In this document: positions 31,804 to 40,553 of the stretch, one piece after another
Layout of the letters: every line of letters begins with the position of its first letter
Position numbering within the stretch: position 1 is the first letter of the stretch
DNA from: BPJO01 sp037189665
Lineage (GTDB): Bacteria > Planctomycetota > Phycisphaerae > Tepidisphaerales > Tepidisphaeraceae
Reading direction: 5' to 3'
Length of the DNA stretch: 42,307 nucleotides
Assembly (NCBI GenBank): GCA_037189665.1
Contig: JBBCIV010000240.1
Location: 1-42,307 of the forward strand
Translations under genes and position numbers: made by a program
Notes under the pieces: model-generated
Databases searched by the model: none
Told to the model about the DNA's origin: nothing
The model's input: the letters and a program-made list of their open reading frames with translations, nothing else

Positions 31804-33432
31804 ATGGTGTCACCCATGATGAACTCCGTGCAGTTGCCGGGCCTTCGCTACTACGTGCCGGTCGGACGATCGGCCAACCCCGTCACAGTCGACGTGGACG
31901 TCTGCGTCTACGGCGGCACGTCGGCGGGAATCGTTGCCGCGGTGGCGGCGAAGCGCCTGGGAAAGACCGCGGCGCTGGCGGTGTTCGATACGCACCTCGG
32001 CGGGCTTAGTTCCGGCGGGCTTGGCGCGACCGACATTGGCAACAAGGCCGCGATCGGCGGGATCGCTCGTGAATTTTATCGCCGCCTGGGCGCGTATTAC
32101 GAGTTGCCCGAGGGCGAGGCGTGGACGTTCGAGCCGCACGTGGCCGGGCAGATCTTTTCCGATCTGTTGGACGAGGCGGGCGTGCCGATTCGCGTCGATC
32201 AGCAACTGATGCGCGTCCATAAGGCGGGAAACCGCATCGAGGCGATCGAGATGAGCGACGGCACGGTGTACCGCGCCCGCACGTTTATCGATGCCACCTA
32301 TGAGGGCGACCTGCTGGCGATGGCGGGCGTGTCGTACCACGTCGGCCGGGAGTCGAACCGGGTGTATCGGGAGACGTTGAACGGCGTTCACTTCGGGCAC
32401 CCGAATCACAACTTTCGCGCGTACGTCGATCCGTATCGCGTGGAAGGCGATCCGTCGAGTGGCCTGCTGCCGCTGGTGCAGGACGTTCCGCCGGGCGTGC
32501 AGGGCGACGGCGATCGTTGCGTGCAGGCGTACAACTTCCGCATGTGCCTGACCGACGTGGCCGCCAACCGCATCGCGTTCCCGAAGCCGGCTGGCTACGA
32601 CGCGGATCGGTACGAACTGCTCCGCCGGTACGTCAACCAGGGCATGTGGGAAGTGATGTGGATGACCATCCGCATGCCCAACGGCAAGACCGACAACAAC
32701 AACGCCGGCGCGATCGCGACCGATCACATCGGCGCGAACTACCGCTGGCCCGAGGCCGGCTATGCGGAGCGCGAGCGGATCTTCCAGGATCACGTGAACT
32801 ACACCGCCGGCCTGTTCTACTTTCTGCAGAACGACGAGCGCCTGCCGGAATACGTGCTGCAGCAGATGAGCAAATGGGGGCTGTGTGCGGACGAGTTTCT
32901 GGGATCAGGCGGCTTCCCGTGTCAGCTTTACGTGCGCGAGGCGCGCCGGATGATCGGCGGATACGTGATGACCGAGCACGAGTGCCGCCGTACGCGGACG
33001 GTGGAGGATTCGATCGGCCTGGCCGCCTACACGATGGACTCGCACAACTGCCGCCGGCTGGTGGTGGGCGGGCGGGCGATCAACGAAGGCAACGTGGAAG
33101 TTCCGCCGGATCGGCCATACCCGATCTCGCTGCGGGCGATCACGCCTAAGCACGCGGAATGCTCGAATCTGATCGTCCCGGTCTGCCTGTCGGCGAGCCA
33201 CATCGCGTTCGGATCGATCCGCATGGAGCCGGTGTTCATGGTGCTCGCCGAGTCGGCGGCGCACGTGGCGGCGATGGCGATCGATCACGATTGCGGCGTG
33301 GCGGAGATCCCATACTCGCGGCTGCACGATCGACTGGCTGATGCCGGGCAGGTCCTGGCTTGGCCGCCCAAGGGCAAGCTTGAGGCGCGGACGTCTGCTT
33401 CGGTCGGCGTGAAGTTGGCGGAGCAACATTGA
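31804..33432 (+). CDS. FAD-dependent oxidoreductase (FAD_oxidored family)
   Basis: 542 residues. The start at 31804 is not backed by a clear ribosome site; Met residues follow at 31816 and 31819. The FAD-binding loop is VCVYGGTSAGIVAAVAAKRLGK (residues 35-56, glycine pattern GGTSAG). AHLGGLSSGGLG-like residues follow (THLGGLSSGGLGATDIGNKA), then FIDATYEGDLLAMAGVSY. The C-terminal IAFGSIRMEPVFMVLAESAA closes the flavin site. No signal peptide. The family often sits in glycan-degradation loci; its substrate is unknown. It lies between a PEP-CTERM gene and a pseudopilin on one strand. Confidence 0.87.
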   Translation: MVSPMMNSVQLPGLRYYVPVGRSANPVTVDVDVCVYGGTSAGIVAAVAAKRLGKTAALAVFDTHLGGLSSGGLGATDIGNKAAIGGIAREFYRRLGAYYELPEGEAWTFEPHVAGQIFSDLLDEAGVPIRVDQQLMRVHKAGNRIEAIEMSDGTVYRARTFIDATYEGDLLAMAGVSYHVGRESNRVYRETLNGVHFGHPNHNFRAYVDPYRVEGDPSSGLLPLVQDVPPGVQGDGDRCVQAYNFRMCLTDVAANRIAFPKPAGYDADRYELLRRYVNQGMWEVMWMTIRMPNGKTDNNNAGAIATDHIGANYRWPEAGYAERERIFQDHVNYTAGLFYFLQNDERLPEYVLQQMSKWGLCADEFLGSGGFPCQLYVREARRMIGGYVMTEHECRRTRTVEDSIGLAAYTMDSHNCRRLVVGGRAINEGNVEVPPDRPYPISLRAITPKHAECSNLIVPVCLSASHIAFGSIRMEPVFMVLAESAAHVAAMAIDHDCGVAEIPYSRLHDRLADAGQVLAWPPKGKLEARTSASVGVKLAEQH

Positions 33433-33447
33433 TCAACGGAGGGTACG

Positions 33448-34239
33448 ATGAAAAAACGTCGAACGGCCTTCACGCTCGTCGAACTGCTGGTGGTGATCGG
33501 CATCATTGCGTTGCTGATCTCGATTTTGCTGCCGGCGCTCAACAAGGCGCGCGCTTCGGCGAAGGCGCTTCAGTGCGCATCGCACCAGCGTCAGATCGCC
33601 GCCGCGATCCTCATGTACTGTAATGACAACAAGGGGGCGTTCCCCTCGAATGACCTGGTGCTGGATAGCGCCTACAGCTACACGTGGGGCTGGTTCACCC
33701 GTCCGCTGGTAGGACGATATCTGGGCGATACGAATACGAGAGTCGCGTTCTACACCAGTCTCAATATCTACTTTTGCCCGGCGACCACGTACACCTACAG
33801 TTCCGCCGGTCGTCCGAATTACGGCGGGAACTTTGGCATCGGCTACAACACGAATCCCTTCGCCCGCCTCTGGAAGCCCGACCGCAACGGCCGCCCGCAC
33901 GGGAAGCTGGGCACCATTCGTGAGGCGAGCAAACAATTGATCCTTGCCGATGTGGGCGGCACGAACGCCGGGGTTCTGAGCTCGACGTGGGTTCAGATGT
34001 ACAACGGCGAGGCGATCTCCTACGGCGGCGCCGGCTTTGCCACCAATCCGGCGAATGGCGCGACGTCCTATCGTCATCGTCGCAAGGCAAACGTCGCGTT
34101 TGCCGATGGCCACGTGGAAACGTTTACCTCCAACATGGACGACAACTTCCAGGTTAACACTCATCGTGACGTTGGCCTGCATCGGGCCATCCAACTGGGC
34201 CAGGTGCGATACATTGCCAAGGGTGTTAACGGTGGATGA
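33448..34239 (+). CDS. Type II secretion pseudopilin-like protein with H-X9-DG motif
   Basis: 263 residues; GGAGGG is close upstream. A short basic leader is followed by the prepilin segment FTLVELLVVIGIIALLISIL, with Ala rather than Gly just before the Phe, a less usual but tolerated processing site. The soluble part ends with HRRKANVAFADGHVETF, an exact H-X9-DG motif of the prepilin-processing-associated family. Planctomycetes carry many such proteins. Their individual roles are not established; they may form surface fibres or carry substrate-binding domains. It begins 15 nt after the FAD enzyme. Confidence 0.9.
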   Translation: MKKRRTAFTLVELLVVIGIIALLISILLPALNKARASAKALQCASHQRQIAAAILMYCNDNKGAFPSNDLVLDSAYSYTWGWFTRPLVGRYLGDTNTRVAFYTSLNIYFCPATTYTYSSAGRPNYGGNFGIGYNTNPFARLWKPDRNGRPHGKLGTIREASKQLILADVGGTNAGVLSSTWVQMYNGEAISYGGAGFATNPANGATSYRHRRKANVAFADGHVETFTSNMDDNFQVNTHRDVGLHRAIQLGQVRYIAKGVNGG

Positions 34240-34297
34240 TTCAACGGGTGGGCCGCTCGGCGATATGTATTAGTTGTACGTCACGACAGGACACACC

Positions 34298-36427
34298 ATG
34301 ATGAATTTCACCCGGTCAGCAGCGGCGGTGCTGCTGACATGCGTAGCCGTTGCCTCGCCGTTGTTCGCCGAAACGGGCGACGCCACTGCTTCTAAGAAAA
34401 TCCTTCTTTCGTTCGGGCCCGACTACGATCTCAGTCACCCCAAGACCAACCATGGCGGCGAGTGGAAGCTTTCCCCCGCCGGTCGGCCGGCGTTGCAGCT
34501 CACGACGCCGCCGGGGCGGGATTGGCCGGGCATTCTCTTCAATGCGCCAGGTGGAGCGTGGGACCTGTCGGCCTACGAATACATCAGCCTCGATATCCAC
34601 AACGTCGATAACAAGGACATCGACGTCTTCGTCCGCGTCGATAACCCGGGTGCCGACGGGCGGGTTAACTGTATCAGCGAGCGCGCTTTCGTCGCGCCCG
34701 ATCAGCGCACGACCATCACGGTTCCGTTAAAACGCATCAGCAATTCGCCCGTGAAGCTCTGGGGAATGCACGGCTATCCGCAAGGCTTGTACCCGAACAG
34801 CACGGGGCTGGATTGCAGCAATATCGTTGCGATCGTTGTCTACACGGGCACGGCGTCGCTGACGCCGAACTCGTTCGAGATTTCCAACGTCTACGCCGCG
34901 GGTAAGTTTCAGCCGCCGACGTGGATGGACATGACGCCGGATGAGTTCTTCCCGTTTGTCGATAAATTCGGACAGTTCAAGCACAAGGATTGGCCTGGCA
35001 AGGTTCATGATGAGTCGGAACTGATCGCCCAGCGCGACGCCGAAGCTGCGCAGCTTGCTGCCGATGCCGGCCCGCGTGAGTGGAACAAGTGGGGCGGCTG
35101 GGCGAACGGCCCGCAGCTCGACGCCACCGGCCACTTCCGCACCGCCAAGCACGATGGCCGCTGGTGGCTGGTCGATCCGGACGGGCGGCTGTTCTTCAGC
35201 ACCGGCCTATGCTCCGTTCGCACCGGCTGGGCCGCCACGCCGATCGAGGAGCGCGACGGATGGTTCACCGACCTGCCCGCGCAGGACGGCGAGTTCAAGG
35301 AGTTCTTCTCCAAGTCGTACCGGCTCTGGTCGGGCAAGTATGCGGGGAAGGAACCGGTCATGTTCGATTTCTCGAGCGTGAACCTGAAGCGAAAGTACGG
35401 CGGCGACTGGAAGAAGGTCTATCCCGAGATCGTCCACAAGCGCCTGCGCGCCTGGGGCATCAACACCATGGCCAACTGGTCGGACGGCCGGTGGGCGCGG
35501 ATGGGGCGCACGCCGTACATGTCCACCATGTTCTACGAACGTCCGAAGATGCTCCGAAAGACCGGCAGCGGTTTCTACGATGTCTTCGATCCCAAGTTTG
35601 CCGCCAATGTGGCCGCCGGCGCGAAGCAGTGGATCACGCCGATGAAGGACGATCCGTGGTGCGTCGGCTTCTTCGTTGATAACGAAATGCCCTGGGGCGG
35701 CAGGACGCAGATCGCGATCGAGGCCCTCCGCGGCGAGAAAGGCCAGCCTGCCAAGCTCGCGCTGACCGACTGGCTGAGGGAACGCTATTCGTCCATCGAC
35801 GCGCTGAACCAGGCGTGGGGCACCGGGTTCGCGTCGTTCGACGACTTCCCCGTCGATCCGAAATACAAGGCCCCGATCACCGAGGCGGCCACCAAAGACT
35901 TCACCGATTTCACCACGCTCGCAGCCGAGAAGTACTACAAGACCGTGCGGGATGCGATCAAGGCGATCGCGCCGGACAAGCTGTATCTCGGCTGCCGCAG
36001 TGTCGGCGCGGCGCCGAATATCGCGTCGATGGCGGTGAAGTACTGCGACGTGGTCAGCTTCAATCGCTATGCCCACTCGGTGCGCGATCAGAAGCTGCCC
36101 GGCGATCTGGACGCGCCAACCCTCATCGGCGAGTTTCACTTCGGCGCCAGCGATCGCGGCCTGTTCTGGAACGGCCTTGTGTCCACCGACAGCCAGATCG
36201 ATCGCGCCCGCAAGTACATCGATTATGTGAACAGCGCGCTCGACAACCCGCAGATCGTCGGCGTCCACTGGTTTCAATACGGCGATCAGGCCGTCACCGG
36301 CCGAGGCGATGGCGAGAACGCGCAGTGCGGGTTTGTCGATATCTGCGACGCCCCGTACGTCGAAACCGTGAAGGCCGCGCGCGAGGTGGGCGAGACGATG
36401 TACTCCCGCCGTGCCGCCGTGAAGTAG
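34298..36427 (+). CDS. Secreted clan GH-A glycoside hydrolase, agarase-like
   Basis: 709 residues from the ATG at 34298, with ACAGGA at 7 nt; a TTG at 34274 is unlikely. A signal peptide ends near LFAE. A jelly-roll carbohydrate-binding-like domain spans about 25-200. A TIM-barrel follows with VDNEMPWGG (probable acid/base Glu463) and LIGEFHFG (probable nucleophile Glu612), the pattern of clan GH-A. KFGQFKHKDWPGKVHDESEL resembles beta-agarases of the GH50 kind. Predicted to cut a beta-linked galactan or a similar polysaccharide outside the cell. With the maturase for sulfatases at 41379, sulfated algal-type polysaccharides are a plausible diet. Confidence 0.82.
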   Translation: MMNFTRSAAAVLLTCVAVASPLFAETGDATASKKILLSFGPDYDLSHPKTNHGGEWKLSPAGRPALQLTTPPGRDWPGILFNAPGGAWDLSAYEYISLDIHNVDNKDIDVFVRVDNPGADGRVNCISERAFVAPDQRTTITVPLKRISNSPVKLWGMHGYPQGLYPNSTGLDCSNIVAIVVYTGTASLTPNSFEISNVYAAGKFQPPTWMDMTPDEFFPFVDKFGQFKHKDWPGKVHDESELIAQRDAEAAQLAADAGPREWNKWGGWANGPQLDATGHFRTAKHDGRWWLVDPDGRLFFSTGLCSVRTGWAATPIEERDGWFTDLPAQDGEFKEFFSKSYRLWSGKYAGKEPVMFDFSSVNLKRKYGGDWKKVYPEIVHKRLRAWGINTMANWSDGRWARMGRTPYMSTMFYERPKMLRKTGSGFYDVFDPKFAANVAAGAKQWITPMKDDPWCVGFFVDNEMPWGGRTQIAIEALRGEKGQPAKLALTDWLRERYSSIDALNQAWGTGFASFDDFPVDPKYKAPITEAATKDFTDFTTLAAEKYYKTVRDAIKAIAPDKLYLGCRSVGAAPNIASMAVKYCDVVSFNRYAHSVRDQKLPGDLDAPTLIGEFHFGASDRGLFWNGLVSTDSQIDRARKYIDYVNSALDNPQIVGVHWFQYGDQAVTGRGDGENAQCGFVDICDAPYVETVKAAREVGETMYSRRAAVK

Positions 36428-36492
36428 TCACGCGCGCGATTTGGACGGCTTGCTTTCTTCGGCGACAATTCGCCGCCGGAGACATCACTGCC

Positions 36493-36906
36493 ATGATCAA
36501 GCGACTCGCCCACGTCTGCATCGGCTGCAAGGACCTCGCCGCCGTTGAAAGGTTGTATTGCCAGGGTCTGGGGTTCCGCAAGCGGTTCGATTTCACGAAG
36601 AACGGAAAGGTCGTCGGTTTTTACCTCGAGATCGGCGACGGCACGTTCCTCGAAGTCTTCCAGGCAGACGAAGTGCCGTGGTACGGCAGTCCGATCCGGC
36701 ACCTGTGCCTCGAAACCGACGACCTCGACGCCGTCGCCACGCGCGTCAGCGATCTGGGTTACGACGTCAGCGAGAAGAAGCTCGGCGCGGACAACACATG
36801 GCAGGTCTGGATCCGCAACGCGCCCGACGGCGTCGCGATCGAGGTCCAGCAATACACGCCCGAAAGCTGCCAGTTCACCGGCCAGCCGTGCGTCGTGAAC
36901 TGGTGA
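36493..36906 (+). CDS. VOC/glyoxalase superfamily protein
   Basis: 137 residues, one VOC domain of two beta-alpha-beta-beta-beta modules. It begins MIKRLAHVCIGCKDLAAVER, giving His7 as the first probable metal ligand. FLEVFQADEVPW holds Glu54, and IRHLCLETDDLDAV and VAIEVQQYTP carry His70 and Glu117, so the His/Glu/His/Glu set is present. Such proteins are lyases, isomerases or dioxygenases of small molecules. Its place beside a sugar hydrolase suggests a role in sugar or lactaldehyde-type metabolism. An intrinsic terminator follows at once. Confidence 0.85.
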   Translation: MIKRLAHVCIGCKDLAAVERLYCQGLGFRKRFDFTKNGKVVGFYLEIGDGTFLEVFQADEVPWYGSPIRHLCLETDDLDAVATRVSDLGYDVSEKKLGADNTWQVWIRNAPDGVAIEVQQYTPESCQFTGQPCVVNW

Positions 36907-36928
36907 CGCGCGATGTCGCGCGGTTTTG
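36907..36928 (+). terminator. Intrinsic terminator after the VOC gene
   Basis: CGCGCG, loop ATGT, CGCGCG, then GTTTT, beginning on the base after the stop codon. It marks the end of the 29812-36906 transcript group. Confidence 0.75.
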
Positions 36929-37474
36929 TCAGTTTGCCCTTTCCGGATGACTTCGATATGTTTCTCTTACCTGCAAGCGGCAGAAAGCCCGTCTTGGTCT
37001 ACTCCGAGACGTAGGGAAGTCGGTGACGCCGAGCACAATCGGCCATTCCGACGCGGACGCGCCGCTGTGATGGACGTAGTATGCCTTGGTCCACATGCCA
37101 CTGATCCTCTCGGGATCGGGAAGGCGGATCGAAGGTCGTCCTGAGCCAGAAGACCGGCTTGCGGGTGGAGGTGACCACGTCGTGTGGCCACCCGTTCGGT
37201 ATCGTCCTCGCGAATCGGGACGCGGCCGGGTCTGGCTCAATAACGCTGTGTGGTATCGCCTGCTCCGGCCGTGCGCGTCGTGGTGCTCTCGCTCAGTTGT
37301 GCGTGCATCGCGTGCGTTCGATCGCCTGATTCGCGCTCCCGCTTATCGTCCTTTGACGCTCCGGCCCTCGGTCTTGCGCTCCATGTCGCATTCGCAAGGC
37401 GAGGGTTCTTCTATTCGGCCACGCGAATTGGCCGGGCGGTTTCGCTTTTGCGGGCCGCGGAAAGGAGCGGCTCC
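36929..37474. other. Gene-free spacer before the triple PEP-CTERM gene
   Basis: About 545 nt without a convincing gene. On the minus strand, scattered stretches in different frames (for example one holding GMWTKAYYVHHSGASASEWP near 37100-37000) could be the remains of a decayed gene, but no frame continues. AAAGGAG at 37461-37467 serves the next gene. No clear promoter was found. Confidence 0.4.
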
Positions 37475-40400
37475 ATGAGTCGCAGCGTTATTATTACGAC
37501 AGTTACCGCGGGCACGGTGGGCCTGTTGGCCGCCTGGATCCCGGCGGCGGTTTCGGTGACCATCGAGGCCTACACCACGGGCGCGATCGGAACGGCGGGG
37601 TCGGGCCTCAACACGGCGGCCTACACGTCAACGGCCGACTCGAAAATTCAGGATTTCCCTCGCAATACAGGCGGGGGCACCAACAAGTTCGCACGCGGGC
37701 TGAGCAACAACAACTGGGCTTCCTCCACGATCCTTCCCGTCGGCCCAGGCGGCGGCGTGACGCTGAAGTTTCAGGAGCCGGTGTTCGCGCTGGCGGACGC
37801 GAAGGAATTCGCGATCCACAACGGCACGTTCCTCTCGAGCAGCGGCGGGTTCTTCTACGGCGACATGGAGGGCTCGATCCTCGTCAGCAATGACAACGCC
37901 GAATGGCGCACCCTGAACGGACAAGTCGTCGCCGATCCGCTGACGTATGCCGGCACGATCTACAACATGAACGCGCCGACGATGTCCTACGACTGGGGAA
38001 CGGGTAAGGTCGCGTGGGACTACTGCACGGGATCGGGCAAGCCGCAGAGCGTGCTGGATACCTTTGAATTGACCGATTACCTCTCGCCGATGCCGGACGA
38101 CACGATCTTCAATGATCCGGCCAGCACCAACGGCCAGCGCGCCGCGCTGAAGAACAGCACCGACCCGAACGACTATTCAAGCGTGTTCGGCGGCACGGCG
38201 GGTGGAAACTGGTTCGACATCTCCGATTCGGGCCTGTCGCAGATCCAATACCTCCGTATCAACGTCGCGGCCAACGCGCCGGCGATCGTTCGCCTCGATT
38301 CTGTCTTTGCAAACGCGATGGCAGTGCCCGAGCCGAGCGTTGCCGTGACGCTGGCGCTCGGATCGATGCTGCTCCTGGGGCGATGGCGACGAAGGATTGG
38401 CGCGAAATGCGTCCCGGCTTGCGCGATGGCAGGGGCTGTTGCGGTAACGTCGATCGCGTCGGCGTCGCCGTATGCCAACTTCGATTTTGATGATATCGAT
38501 TACTGGGTAGGGTCGGGCTCCAACCAGGCCGCGCTGGTGATCGACTTTGCCTCGCCGGCCGGCTCTTCGAGCTACGCGTGGGGTTATCGCTGGGACGGCA
38601 TTGCCACCGGCGAAGATATGTTCACAGCCATCGCCGGAACCACGATCATTCGCGGCCGGGATGGCGGCTCGTTGGTTGACACCCTGGCCGGCCACGATTC
38701 GAGGCTCTACCTCCGATCCAGCGCGTTCGGCGGCAGCCTTGGCAACTCCGTTTTCGGCATCGGCTACGACGCCGACGGCGATGGCGGAGCGTTTACCTCG
38801 GGCAGCGAAGGCGACGAGACCGGCTTCGCATCCGATCCGGACGACCACTACCGCGAAGGATGGTTCGACGGCTACTGGTCCTACTGGCTGGCCGAGGCGG
38901 ATACGACGGCGTGGGGCTATTCCGGTTTCGGTTTTTCCAACCGCGTCCTCGCGAACGATTCCTGGGACGGCTGGTCGTTCCAGACCTTCGTGCCGGAATA
39001 CAGCGGCGGCGAGCCGGGCATACCGGTTGCGGCGTCGGTTCCCGAACCGGGCACGCTGGCGGCGATCGGCGCGGCCTCGCTGCTGGCGCTTCGACGTCGC
39101 CGGCGCCATGTCGTCGCAACTGCAGTTGGCGTGGCCGGCGCGGCCTCGCTCTCGCCGGTTGCCCAGGCGGATTCGCCCTACGCCACCTCCATCGTCAGCC
39201 AAACGACCGCGTTCGGCGGAAATTCGCTTTACAACGACCCCAACGCCGTTCTCGGCGAGCCGACGCGCATTGCCAAGAACACGCAATTCACCAACGGCGG
39301 ATCGAACTTCCACGTCAAAATCGTCGAGCCGGCCTACAACGTCGACCTCGGCGGCAACAAGGTCATCACCACGATCAGTCGCACGGGCAGTTCGCCAAAC
39401 TACACTTACGGCTCGATCACGGTGAAGTTCGATCAGCCGATTTACGACAACCCCGCGAATCCGTACGGCATCGATTTGAACGTCTTCGGCAACACGTTCT
39501 ATGTCGGCGGCGGTACGAGCGGCGGGTTCGTCAGTGACACGACCGACATGCGCAGCTACTACCTTGCCGGCGGCGCGTTCGGCGAGCCGGTGGTCGTCTC
39601 CGTCAGCCCGGACAACGTGAACTGGTATACCTATTCCTCCGGTCCCTTCGGCGATACCGCCTTTCCGACGCAGGGTTACGAGTGGAGCGCGTCGCAGCAC
39701 GATTTGACCGGCAATGGCTGGACGGAGACGAAAACCGACTTTGCCAAGCCCGTCAATCCTACGCTTGGCAGCGTGCTTGGCACCACGAATTCGGCATCGC
39801 CGTACTACCGAGCCTCGACGGCAGACGCGATCGGCGCTTACGTGAATTCGGGTGGCGGCACGGGGTTTGATCTGGCTGTATCGGGGTTTGAGTCGATCCA
39901 GTACGTGCGGGTGGAGGCGAACGCCACCTACCGCGACGGCGAGATCGACGGTTTCGCCGCAGTGCGGCCGATGAGCGTCGGCGAGGCATTGTCGATCACG
40001 CCCGACAACGTGGCGGCGGGAACGTCGCTCTTCTTCCAGAGCGAGGCCGACGCCACGCGTACTGCCATTCTCGCCGACTTCACCAACGTCAGCGATCTGG
40101 CAAAGCTCTCCACCGCCGCGTTGACCGACGTGGACCTCCTGTCCGCGATCACCGACGGAACGGTACTGGCGGCGTACGAACTGGAGGTGACGAAGCTGAT
40201 CGGCGCCGGTGGAATCGCCTTCGCCGCCGACCTGAGCCTGCTGCCGGGCCTCAGCTACGCAGGAGACGGAAGCGATCTGTCCGTGCTGAGCTGGGATGGG
40301 CTGGCGTGGCAGCCGCTGGCGTTTACGTTCGACGCTGGCAGTGGGCTGGCGCAGGTCGAAGGGTGGTCAGACGCGTCGGGTTATCTCGCCATCAGTCAGG

Positions 40401-40477
40401 TGCCCGAGCCGGCGGTCGTCGGCGTGCTGGCGGCGGGGGTTGCAGTGTTGATGCGACGAGCGCGTCGCGCGGCGTGA
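37475..40477 (+). CDS. Triple PEP-CTERM protein, probable surface polyprotein
   Basis: 1000 residues. The start at 37475 has AAAGGAG 8 nt away and a signal peptide (residues 1 to about 27). Three secreted modules are joined in one frame, each ending in a PEP-CTERM signal. Module 1 ends VPEPSVAVTLALGSMLLLG plus basic residues (PEP 285-287). Module 2 ends VPEPGTLAAIGAASLLALRR (523-525). Module 3 ends VPEPAVVGVLAAGVAVLMRR at the C terminus (977-979). After each internal signal comes a hydrophobic stretch ending in a signal-peptidase-like site: SIASA before SPYA (about 330), and PVAQA before DSPYA (565). Modules 1 and 3 look homologous (ILVSNDNAEWRT and VSVSPDNVNWYT; LSQIQYLRI and FESIQYVRV). Module 2 holds VGSGSNQAALVIDFA and WGYRWDG, a different family. 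Functions unknown. Confidence 0.88.
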   Translation: MSRSVIITTVTAGTVGLLAAWIPAAVSVTIEAYTTGAIGTAGSGLNTAAYTSTADSKIQDFPRNTGGGTNKFARGLSNNNWASSTILPVGPGGGVTLKFQEPVFALADAKEFAIHNGTFLSSSGGFFYGDMEGSILVSNDNAEWRTLNGQVVADPLTYAGTIYNMNAPTMSYDWGTGKVAWDYCTGSGKPQSVLDTFELTDYLSPMPDDTIFNDPASTNGQRAALKNSTDPNDYSSVFGGTAGGNWFDISDSGLSQIQYLRINVAANAPAIVRLDSVFANAMAVPEPSVAVTLALGSMLLLGRWRRRIGAKCVPACAMAGAVAVTSIASASPYANFDFDDIDYWVGSGSNQAALVIDFASPAGSSSYAWGYRWDGIATGEDMFTAIAGTTIIRGRDGGSLVDTLAGHDSRLYLRSSAFGGSLGNSVFGIGYDADGDGGAFTSGSEGDETGFASDPDDHYREGWFDGYWSYWLAEADTTAWGYSGFGFSNRVLANDSWDGWSFQTFVPEYSGGEPGIPVAASVPEPGTLAAIGAASLLALRRRRRHVVATAVGVAGAASLSPVAQADSPYATSIVSQTTAFGGNSLYNDPNAVLGEPTRIAKNTQFTNGGSNFHVKIVEPAYNVDLGGNKVITTISRTGSSPNYTYGSITVKFDQPIYDNPANPYGIDLNVFGNTFYVGGGTSGGFVSDTTDMRSYYLAGGAFGEPVVVSVSPDNVNWYTYSSGPFGDTAFPTQGYEWSASQHDLTGNGWTETKTDFAKPVNPTLGSVLGTTNSASPYYRASTADAIGAYVNSGGGTGFDLAVSGFESIQYVRVEANATYRDGEIDGFAAVRPMSVGEALSITPDNVAAGTSLFFQSEADATRTAILADFTNVSDLAKLSTAALTDVDLLSAITDGTVLAAYELEVTKLIGAGGIAFAADLSLLPGLSYAGDGSDLSVLSWDGLAWQPLAFTFDAGSGLAQVEGWSDASGYLAISQVPEPAVVGVLAAGVAVLMRRARRAA

Positions 40478-40489
40478 CGGAGTGATCGT

Positions 40490-40539
40490 CCTCGCGGAGG
40501 CGCGGTCCATCGCGGCCGCGCCTTCCCGCGAGGTCTTTT
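40490..40539 (+). terminator. Strong intrinsic terminator after the triple PEP-CTERM gene
   Basis: CCTCGCGG AGGCGCGG (40490-40505) pairs with CCGCGCCT and CCGCGAGG (40516-40523, 40526-40533), leaving a two-base bulge, then TCTTTTG. Sixteen pairs. The next gene must use its own promoter or readthrough. Confidence 0.8.
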
Positions 40540-40542
40540 GAG

Positions 40543-40553
40543 GGAGGTGATCC
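40543..40553 (+). promoter_or_regulatory. Near-perfect long Shine-Dalgarno
   Basis: GGAGGTGATCC matches the full complement of the usual 16S rRNA 3' end (GGATCACCTCC) over 11 nt and sits just before the GTG start at 40554. It fixes that start codon. Confidence 0.85.

Noticed and set aside
37475..40477. Triple PEP-CTERM gene as three genes merged by sequencing error
   Set aside because: Considered seriously. But both junctions lack an in-frame start with a ribosome site, and two independent errors would be needed. It stays as a point to verify with reads.
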